From Gigantopelta aegis (Eukaryota; Mollusca; Gastropoda; Neomphalida; Peltospiridae), in contig NC_054709.1 of assembly GCF_016097555.1 (NCBI RefSeq), positions 29,473,496-29,537,495 of the forward strand: a stretch of DNA of 64,000 nucleotides, given 5' to 3'. Below the pieces are notes generated by a model, which did not search any database, was not told the DNA's origin, and worked only from the letters and a program-made list of their open reading frames with translations. The position numbers were made by a program, and so were the translations under genes. The stretch's first letter is position 1; each line of letters begins with the position of its first letter. Positions 12,577-24,500 of this stretch are shown piece after piece.

Positions 12577-15500
12577 AGGGCTAGTTTTTTATTTTGGTGG
12601 GCTAGTGGAATTTACAGCAGCAGATGAAGATGCCAGGTGGGTGCAGGGAAGTAGAAAGAAAAAGAAAGAAATGTTTCACTCAACACATTTTATTTATGGT
12701 TATATGGCGTTGGACATACGGTTAAGGACCACAAAGATATTGAGAGAGGAAACCCGCTATCGCCACGTAATGGGCTACTCTTTTCGATTGGCAGCAAGGG
12801 ATGTTTTATATGCACCATCCCACAGACAGGATAGCACATACCATGGCCTTTGATGTACCAGTCATAGTGCACTGGTTGGAGTGAGAAATAGCCCAATAGG
12901 CCCACCGACGGGGATGGATCAAAGACTGACCGTGCATCAAGTGAACGCTCTACCACTGGAATATGTCCTGCCCCCTGCCTATTAATGATATCCCTGGAAG
13001 ATACTTACAGAGTCAAAGATGGACAAGCCGTCATGTCCGCCACAAGCGTAGATTTCCCCGTGAAGAATGGCGACTCCGGCTGCACTGCGGTACTTGTGCA
13101 TGCTGGTCGACATCACCCAGCTAATATCAAAAACAGTTGTCATTAAACATTCAACAAAAACAGTTGTCATTAAACATTCGACAAAAACAGTTGTCATTAA
13201 ACATTCGACAAAAACAGTTGTCATTAAACATTCGACAAAAACAGTTGTCATTAAACATTCAACAAAAACAGTTGTCATTAAACATTCGGCAAAAAACAGT
13301 TGTCATTAAACATTCAACAAAAACAGTTGTCATTAAACATTCAACAAAAACAGTTGTCATTAAACATTCAACAAAAACAGTTGTCGTTAAACATTCGGCA
13401 AAAAACGTTAAAAACTTTGTCTAGTTTAAAGTGACAGACACTAGTTTTTAAACACTACTGCATATTTTTTACCTTTAAAACCGCTTTTGATAATATAAAT
13501 CAGGGCCTGTGCTTATAAAACTTCTGGAGTCCGGACTCAATTAGATGATAACCATATATGGAGTTTTTAGATTTGCGGGTGTTATCGTCTATTTGATCCC
13601 GCAAATGTCATTTTTGACCGAATGTGTTAGCCTGAGGTTAAAAAATTAAACATTTGCGGGCATCAGACCCCAGGTTTGTAAACTAACTAAACTTAGTGTC
13701 CAATTTCATGGGCTGAAACTGTAGAATATGCACCTTTAAGGACAACACTAAAAATGTGATTTATTAATTAGTAAAAACTATTTTTAAAAGTTTATATTTT
13801 ACAGGGTATAATCTACCATACATTTTGGGGCCGTGGAACAGCCCCTTCCCCTAACGTAAATTCCAAATCCAACACCTAACTTTTTCCCCATTACGACCCA
13901 ACAGTTTCCCAATTAAGATTTCCAAAGTTTCTCTATCATGGTCAATTGGTACTCATAATCCCCTTCACATCCCACTCAGCAAGCAATTCTTTTGTCTTGT
14001 AATTTGGTGTCAATTCCACGATGGCGTCAACCTTTTGTTGTTATGCATGACTGGGTACTGCCTGTCGATGTGCTATTGGCAGAATAGCGTTCTGCTTGGG
14101 AGGAGGGTGCTGTTTTGTTGTTATGCATGACTGGGTACTGCCTGTCGATGTGCTATTGGCAGAATAGCGTTCTGCTTGGGAGGAGGGTGCTGTTTTGTTG
14201 TTATGCATGACTGGGTACTGCCTGTCGATGTGCTATTGGCAGAATAGCGTTCTGCTTGGGAGGAGGGTGCTGTTTTGTTGTTATGCATGACTGGGTACTG
14301 CCTGTCGATGTGCTATTGGCAGAATAGCGTTCTGCTTGGGAGGAGGGTGCTGTTTTGTTTAGATAATAATACATGAGTTTTCAACATGACCACAGGACTG
14401 TGGAGAACCATGAACTATAAAGACTGAGTCACCATCATTTCTCTCTCTATTTCCAGGTTGAGTGTTTCAACATGACGACAGGACTGTGTAGAACCAAGAA
14501 CTATAAAGACTGAGTCACCATCATTTTCCTCTCTATTTCCAGGTTGAGTGTTTCAACATGATGACAGGACTGTTCAGAACTATGAACTATAAAGACCGAG
14601 TCACCATCATTTTCCTCTATTTCCAGGTTGAGTGTTTCAACATGACGACAGGACTGTGGAGAACCATGAACTATAAAGACTGAGTCACCATCGTTTCTCT
14701 CTATTACCAGGTCGAGTGTTTCAACATGACTGTCGAGATCCTCCATTAACTATAAAGACTGAATCACCATTGGTTATCGCTATTTCCAGGTTTAGTGTTT
14801 CAGCATAACGACAGAAGTGTGGAGAACCATGAACTATAAAGACTGAGTCACCATTATTTCTCTCTATTTCCAGTTTGCGTGCAGGCCTTGACCTGAAGGT
14901 TTTCCAGTCCTCTATGTAAACCGAACTATTTCCACGGTACGAAGTGAGTCCACTGTATTTTTTTTAAAGGCCTAATCATATAATGAAAACTTCAAAAGCT
15001 TCAAAATATTATTGAAACACTCCAAGATATTGAAAACGAAATGTTCCCTTACCCTTATTCGAGTGCTCTACCAATTAAGCTAAATCCTGACCCCATTTCT
15101 TCAATTTATAATTAGCTGGGTGCGGTATTTAACTCAGTCGGTTAAAGGCTCACCTGAGGTGCTCGTGTCACAGGATCGAACCACCTCGGTGGATCCTTTC
15201 AACTACATGGGTTTTTCTCATTCCAACCAGTGCAACACAACTGGTCAAAGGTTGTGGTATGTGCTTTCCTGTCTGTGGCAAAGATGCTAAGGGAAAAAAT
15301 GTAGCAGGTTTCCTCTGATGACTATGTGTCAGAATTACCGAATGTCTGATATCCAACAGCTGATGATTAATTAATCAATGTGCTCTAGTGGTGTCGTTAA
15401 ACAAAAGAAACTTCTTCCTAACTTACTTTTAAAAAAGTTTGTTTGTTTAATGACACCACTAGAGCACATTGGAAGGAAGGAAGGAAATGTTTTATTTAAC

Positions 15501-18500
15501 GAAGCACTCAACACATTTTAATTACGGTTATATGGCGTCAGACATATGGTTAAGGACCACACAGATATTGAGAGAGGAAACCCACTGTCGCCACTTCATG
15601 GGCTACTCTTTTCGATTAGCTGCAAGGGATGTTTTATATGCACCATCCTATAGACAGGATAGCACATACCATGACTTTTGATGTACCAGTTGTGGTGCAC
15701 CGGCTGGAGCGAGAAATAGAGCACATTGATTTCTTAATCACCGGCTATTGGATGTCTATCATTTGGTAATTTGGATGATTAATTAATCAATGTGCTCTAG
15801 TGGTGTCATTAAACAAAACAGACTTTAATTTTAACTAGCTTCTTCTTTTCGTTCGCTTGTTGACTACACGTCATGGCCAGCAGTGACTATGAACGATACT
15901 GTTCTCTGTAGATCACTTCTTGTGCCACACAGCTTCTTCTGGAGAGTTGTATTTGTCCAGGTAGTCTCCCTCAGTTGCTGTAGGTTTATGCAGTCTTGGA
16001 TGACATGTTCGGTCGTCTGTTCTGCTTCTCCACAGGAGCTCATGGAAGAAGGTACTAGCCAGAACCTCTTATACATATGCTGGATCAGCCTGTTGTGTCC
16101 AGTCCTTAGTCGGAAAACTTAGACCTGTTCCTATTTTAACTAGCTCTTAACAATTATTAGATTGTTATTACGATTTCACTTACACATTGTTCTTGGGGTC
16201 ATAGAGTTCCACAGATCTGAGAGAAGACACCCCGTCATACCCACCACACACAAACAGCTTTCCGTTGAGCGAGGCGGCACCAAGAGCACTGCAAAACAAA
16301 ACTGAATTACTGCAAATATCGATCATTTATTTTTGTTCATCTTATTTCATTATTACTGGTGTAATACATAATATATATGCATGGAAATATACAGCTGTAT
16401 TGTTTTGTGTTGCAATGTGTTCTATTGTTCATCACATTTTTATTAATTGTAGTGAGACACAGTGAACAATACTTATCATACTCCCAAAAAATCTATCTTA
16501 TGGCCCATTCCTTGACGTGGTGAGGTATCTTGCATGTCTCAATGACTCGGAGAGCTGTGCCAGCTGGAGCATCAGCTCCTGGTAGGGTCACCCAACTATC
16601 TCATGGGTCACCCAACTATCTCATGGTCCATTCCTTGACGTGGTGAGGTAGCTTGCATGTCTCAATGACTCGGAGAGCTGTGCCAGCTGGAGAATCAGCT
16701 CCTGGTAGGGTCACCCAACTATCTCATGGTCCATTCCTTGACGTGGTGAGGTAGCTTGCATGTCTCAATGACTCGGAGAACTATGTCAGCTGGAGCATTA
16801 GCTCCTGGTAGGGTCACCCAACTATCTCATGGGTCATACAACTATTTCATGGTCCATTCCTTGACGTGGTGAGGTAGCTTGCATGTCTTAATGACTCGGA
16901 GAACTATGTCAGCTGGAGCATCAGCTCCTGGTAGGGTCACCCAACTATCTCATGGGTCACCCAACTATCTAATGGTCCATTCCTTGACGTGGTGAGGTAG
17001 CTTGAATGTCTCAATGACTCGGGGAGCTATGCCAGCTGGAGCATCAGTTCCTGGTAGGGTCACCCAACTATCTCATGGTCCATTCCTTGATGTGGTGAGG
17101 TAGCTTGCATGTCTCAATGACTCGGAGAGCTATGCCAGCTGGAGCATCAGCTCCTGGTAGGGTCACCCAACTATCTCATGGTCCATTCTTTGATGTGGTG
17201 AGGTAGCTTGCATGTCTCAATGACTCGGAGAGCTGTGCCAGCTGGAGAATCAGCTCCTGGTAGGGTCACCCAAGCTGGACTGGTCAAAAGGTAGAGATTA
17301 GACTAATATGGACCGGACAGACAGGACGTGAGTTAAGAAAGACAACTGTCTAGGAAAAGCAGCTTGCATGTCTCAATGACTCGGAGAACTATGCCAGCTG
17401 GAGCACCAGTTCCTGGTAGGGTCAACCAAGCTGAACTGGTCAAAAGGTAGAGACTAGACTAATATGGACCGGACAGACAGAGGACGTGAGTCAAGAAAGA
17501 CAACTGTCCTGGAGAAGCAAACTCCAAAATCAAAACTGGGCTGGAGAGGCTCAGAATCCTAGCAAGGAAACTCTCCTAGGAGAAGGAAAACTCCAAACTC
17601 AAACCAAGTCCACTGAAGTTAGAGTACAGAAGCTATGCATCAGCATTAGCGTGGAAACCGAAAGGAAATGTCTGTACATGCACCAAGCTCTCTGATCATC
17701 ATCATCATACTCCCATAATTGTAAAGTAATAAACGCGACTGTCGAATGCTCACCTTCTCTTGCAGTTCATGGCTGCGACTTTCTTCCAGCGATGCGAGTC
17801 CGGGTCGAACACCTCCACTGTACACAGTCTCTCCGATCCGTTGTAGCCGCCTATAGCGTACAGAAGACCTGCCAGTCGGAAACAAGGAAGGTTCTATTAC
17901 TTTGGCACCAGACTGTACATCGACGCATGTCGCACCGTTTGATGTGACCAGTCAAGGGTTGTTAATCCTTGGTCACATTCATTTCAGTCATGCCAGAAAA
18001 TACTAATTATTATTTTGAATTTAACGAAACAGCACATTATCAACTACATGTACTTAATAATATTACATTTTTAACGAAACATTTGTTGAAATATTATTAC
18101 CGAAAGTATTAGGAGTTAACCTTCTGACTACAACAGGTGAGATATCTTGCCCAACGTCGTGCCAGTCGACATACTGTACACAGTGCATTGCCCAATACAT
18201 ATTTCCCAACATTTTGCACACGACACTCACCGGAAATGTTTTTTTTGCAAAAGGAAGCAATTTATTTGACAGCATACTAGCTTTTGTTTGTTGTTCTTCA
18301 ATAGAAAATACCGTAGATTTTTGAGTTCAAACAGTGGTTTTCGGCAAGTATTCTCGCTTGACAACAAAGGCGGCATGTCGCGGTTATTGTCAGGGATTGA
18401 TAGCTGATTGTGATAGCTAATTTGACAATACATTTGATCGTTTTACAAACAACGAAAATCACCAAATGTTGGGATATGAATCGTAGTTGTGGGGTTTTTT

Positions 18501-21500
18501 AATTCTGGTCAGAAAACCACTGTTATCAGGAATAATAGACATAAATACTGGACAGCTGGCCACAAATGCTGGTATGCAAACGTGACTTCATTTTTTTGGG
18601 CCTAATTTTAATCAACATTAACCGATGTAAAATAAATTTTAAATTATAAAAACGCATGAAAATAATACCTACCAATTCAAATATGAACTTTATTTTATGC
18701 ATTTGTAAATGAATACAGTGTGCGATTTTGGTTTAAAAACTTTAAGTGTCATAAGGTCTCCCTGTTTGCAAATCTTTAGAGCCTGCCAACAACCCAGTGA
18801 GCCCTGCCGTGCATCTCCAGTAGAACAGAAGATACGCTAAATGTTTGTGAAACCATGTAAAAGATCGCTAAATTTTGAAATAGATGTTGACTGTCATTTG
18901 AAGAATCATATTGAATGTAATTCGTAAAAATAACTTTTACGAGCCACGCAGGCTCATATGCTAGCCATGCTAGAGAGTCCTATATGATTTTTGTGAACCT
19001 CGAGCTCCCAGACTCTTCTCAAAATCACACACTGTGAATATATGTGAGTAAAAATTATAAACTTGTACCCACTCAACGTGGTTTTTGTCAAAAATTAATC
19101 CAGTAGTGTAAAGGTTGAAAAAGAGAAGAGGAAACAGAACACATACCATTGAGTACTGACACGCCCACTCTACTTCTCATTGTACTCATGGTCTAAAGGT
19201 TGAAAAAGAGAAGAGGAAACAGAACACATACCATTGAGTACTGACACGCCCACTCTACTTCTCATTGTACTCATGGTCTAAAGGTTGATAAAGAGAAGAG
19301 GAAACAGAACACATACCATTGAGTACTGACACACCCACTCTACTTCTCATTGTACTCATGGTCTAAAGGTTACAAAAGAGAAGAGGAAACAGAACACATA
19401 CCATTGAGTACTGACACGCCCACTCTACTTCTCATTGTACTCATGGTCTAAAGGTTACAAAAGAGAAGAGGAAACAGAACACATACCATTGAGTACTGAC
19501 ACACCCACTCTACTTCTCATTGTACTCATGGTCTAAAGGTTACAAAAGAGAAGAGGAAACAGAACACATACCATTGAGTACTGACACACCCACTCTACTT
19601 CTCATTGTACTCATGGTCTAAAGGTTAATAAAGAGAAGAGGAAACAGAACACATACCATTGAGTACTGACACACCCACTCTACTTCTCATTGTACTCATG
19701 GTCTAAAGGTTACAAAAGAGAAGAGGAAACAGAACACATACCATTGAGTACTGACACGCCCACTCTACTTCTCATTGTACTCATGGTCTAAAGGTTGATA
19801 AAGAGAAGAGGAAACAGAACACATACCATTGAGTACTGACACACCCACTCTACTTCTCATTGTAGTCATGGTCTAAAGGTTGATAAAGAGAAGAGGAAAC
19901 AGAACACATACCATTGAGTACTGACACACCCACTCTACTTCTCATTGTAGTCATGGTCTAAAGGTTGATAAAGAGAAGAGGAAACAGAACACATACCATT
20001 GAGTACTGACACACCCACTCTACTTCTCATTGTACTCATGGTCTAAAGGTTAATAAAGAGAAGAGGAAACAGAACACATACCATTGAGTACTGACACACC
20101 CACTCTACTTCTCATTGTACTCATGGTCTAAAGGTTAATAAAGAGAAGAGGAAACAGAACACATACCATTGAGTACTGACACACCCACTCTACTTCTCAT
20201 TGTACTCATGGTCTAAAGGTTACAAAAGAGAAGAGGAAACGGAACACATACCATTGAGTACTGACACGCCCACTCTACTTCTCATTGTACTCATGGTCTA
20301 AAGGTTAATAAAGAGAAGAGGAAACAGAACACATACCATTGAGTACTGACACGCCCACTCTACTTCTCATTGTACTCATGGTCTAAAGGTTACAAAAGAG
20401 AAGAGGAAACAGAACACATACCATTGAGTACTGACACACCCACTCTACTTCTCATTGTACTCATGGTCTAAAGGTTAATAAAGAGAAGAGGAAACAGAAC
20501 ACATACCATTGAGTACTGACACGCCCACTCTACTTCTCATTGTACTCATGGTCTAAAGGTTACAAAAGAGAAGAGGAAACAGAACACATACCATTGAGTA
20601 CTGACACACCCACTCTACTTCTCATTGTACTCATGGTCTAAAGGTTAATAAAGAGAAGAGGAAACAGAACACATACCATTGAGTACTGACACACCCACTC
20701 TACTTCTCATTGTACTCATGGTCTAAAGGTTGATAAAGAGAAGAGGAAACAGAACACATACCATTGAGTACTGACACACCCACTCTACTTCTCATTGTAC
20801 TCATGGTCTAAAGGTTGATAAAGAGAAGAGGAAACAGAACACATACCATTGAGTACTGACACACCCACTCTACTTCTCATTGTAGTCATGGTCTAAAGGT
20901 TGATAAAGAGAAGAGGAAACAGAACACATACCATTGAGTACTGACACACCCACTCTACTTCTCATTGTAGTCATGGTCTAAAGGTTACAAAAGAGAAGAG
21001 GAAACGGAACACATACCATTGAGTACTGACACACCCACTCTACTTCTCACTGTACTCATGGTCTAAAGGTTACAAAAGAGAAGAGGAAACGGAACACATA
21101 CCATTGAGTACTGACACACCCACTCTACTTCTCATTGTACTCATGGTCTAAAGGTTGATAAAGAGAAGAGGAAACAGAACACATACCATTGAGTACTGAC
21201 ACACCCACTCTACTTCTCACTGTACTCATGGTCTAAAGGTTACAAAAGAGAAGAGGAAACGGAACACATACCATTGAGTACTGACACACCCACTCTACTT
21301 CTCTTTGTAGTCAGGGTCTAAAGGTTGATAAAGAGAAGAGGAAACAGAACACATACCATTGAGTACTGACACGCCCACTCTACTTCTCATTGTACTCATG
21401 GTCTAAAGGTTGATAAAGAGAAGAGGAAACAGAACACATACCATTGAGTACTGACACGCCCACTCTACTTCGCACTGTACTCATGTCTAAAGGTTGATAA

Positions 21501-24500
21501 AGAGAAGAGGAAACTGAACACATACCATTGAGTATTGACACACCCACTCTACTTCTCACTGTACTCATGGTCTAAAGGTTACAAAAGAGAAGAGGAAACA
21601 GAACACATACCATTGAGTACTGACACACCCACTCTACTTCTCATTGTACTCATGGTCTAAAGGTTACAAAAGAGAAGAGGAAACTGAACACATACCATTG
21701 AGTACTGACACGCCCACTCTACTTCTCATTGTACTCATGGTCTAAAGGTTACAAAAGAGAAGAGGAAACAGAACACATACCATTGAGTACTGACACGCCC
21801 ACTCTACTTCTCATTGTACTCATGTTCTAAAGGTTACAAAAGAGAAGAGGAAACGGAACACATACCATTGAGTACTGACACACCCACTCTACTTCTCATT
21901 GTACTCATGTTCTAAAGGTTACAAAAGAGAAGAGGAAACAGAACACATACCATTGAGTACTGACACACCCACTCTACTTCTCATTGTACTCATGGTCTAA
22001 AGGTTAATAAAGAGAAGAGGAAACAGAACACATACCATTGAGTACTGACACACCCACTCTACGTCTCATTGTAGTCATGGTCTAAAGGTTACAAAAGAGA
22101 AGAGGAAACAGAACACATACCATTGAGTACTGACACACCCACTCTACTTCTCATTGTACTCATGGTCTAAAGGTTAATAAAGAGAAGAGGAAACAGAACA
22201 CATACCATTGAGTACTGACACACCCACTCTACTTCTCATTGTACTCATGGTCTAAAGGTTACAAAAGAGAAGAGGAAACAGAACACATACCATTGAGTAC
22301 TGACACACCCACTCTACTTCTGATTGTACTCATGGTCTAAAGGTTGATAAAGAGAAGAGGAAACAGAACACATACCATTGAGTACTGACACGCCCACTCT
22401 ACTTCTCATTGTACTCATGGTCTAAAGGTTACAAAAGAGAAGAGGAAACAGAACACATACCATTGAGTACTGACACACCCACTCTACTTCTCATTGTACT
22501 CATGGTCTAAAGGTTAATAAAGAGAAGAGGAAACAGAACAAATACCATTGAGTACTGACACGCCCACTCTACTTCTCATTGTACTCATGGTCTAAAGGTT
22601 AATAAAGAGAAGAGGAAACAGAATACATACCATTGAGTACTGACACACCCACTCTACTTCTCATTGTACTCATGGTCTAAAGGTTGATAAAGAGAAGAGG
22701 AAACAGAACACATACCATTGAGTACTGACACACCCACTCTACTTCTCATTGTACTCATGGTCTAAAGGTTGATAAAGAGAAGAGGAAACAGAACACATAC
22801 CATTGAGTACTGACACACCCACTCTACTTCTCATTGTATTCATGGTCTAAAGGTTGATAAAGAAAAGAGGAAACAGAACACATACCATTGAGTATTGACA
22901 CACCCACTCTACTTCTCATTGTACTCATGGTCTAAAGGTTAATAAAGAGAAGAGGAAACAGAACACATACCATTGAGTACTGACACACCCACTCTACTTC
23001 TCATTGTACTCATGGTCTAAAGGTTAATAAAGAGAAGAGGAAACAGAACACATACCATTGAGTACTGACACACCCACTCTACTTCTCATTGTACTCATGG
23101 TCTAAAGGTTAATAAAGAGAAGAGGAAACAGAACACATACCATTGAGTACTGACACACCCACTCTACTTCTCATTGTACTCATGGTCTAAAGGTTAATAA
23201 AGAGAAGAGGAAACAGAACACATACCATTGAGTACTGACACACCCACTCTACTTCTCATTGTACTCATGGTCTAAAGGTTAATAAAGAGAAGAGGAAACA
23301 GAACACATACCATTGAGTACTGACACACCCACTCTACTTCTCTTTGTAGTCAGGGTCTAAAGGTTAATAAAGAGAAGAGGAAACAGAACACATACCATTG
23401 AGTACTGACACACCCACTCTACTTCTCATTGTACTCATGGTCTAAAGGTTAATAAAGAGAAGAGGAAACAGAACACATACCATTGAGTACTGACACACCC
23501 ACTCTACTTCTCATTGTACTCATGGTCTAAAGGTTACAAAAGAGAAGAGGAAACAGAACACATACCATTGAGTACTGACACACCCACTCTACTTCTCATT
23601 GTACTCATGGTCTAAAGGTTGATAAAGAGAAGAGGAAACAGAACACATACCATTGAGTACTGACACACCCACTCTACTTCTCATTGTACTCATGGTCTAA
23701 AGGTTGATAAAGAGAAGAGGAAACAGAACACATACCATTGAGTACTGACACACCCACTCTACTTCTCATTGTAGTCATGGTCTAAAGGTTGATAAAGAGA
23801 AGAGGAAACAGAACACATACCATTGAGTACTGACACACCCACTCTACTTCTCATTGTACTCATGGTCTAAAGGTTGATAAAGAGAAGAGGAAACAGAACA
23901 CATACCATTGAGTACTGACACGCCCACTCTACTTCTCATTGTACTCATGGCTTCAGCAACAATCCATCGTCCAACGACCGGGTCAAAATATTCAACAGTA
24001 CTTAAAGAATCTCCTAGAGAATAAAAAAAGGAAAGAAAACTGCATTTTAGAATCAAAAGCTTAAATTTCATTTCAAATTATTTTCGAGCTTATACCCAGC
24101 TAAGGTTCAAGTACACAGGCCTGGGCACATACCTCAGCTATCTGGGCTGTCTGTCCAGGACAGTGGGTTAGTGGTGATGGGAGAGAAGAGGGTGTGCTGG
24201 TCTTACACCTACCCACTTGGTCGTTAAAACTCTTCCTGGGTGGGAGCCGGTACCGGGCTGTGAACACTGTACCTACCAGCCTTACACTGTATGTCTGATG
24301 GCTTAACCACGACACCACCGAGGCAAAGCAATCTTTTTTTCTAAAATTTTAAGCTGTAAGGTTAAACAATTTTTTTTAATTTCATACTTTTTTTTTATCA
24401 TACATTAAAATAACATTAATAGGTAAGATGCAATTTTCATTAATCTTGGACTTTGAAAAAGAAAACATGAAATTAAATGCAAAAACTTAAAAGCTTAACA

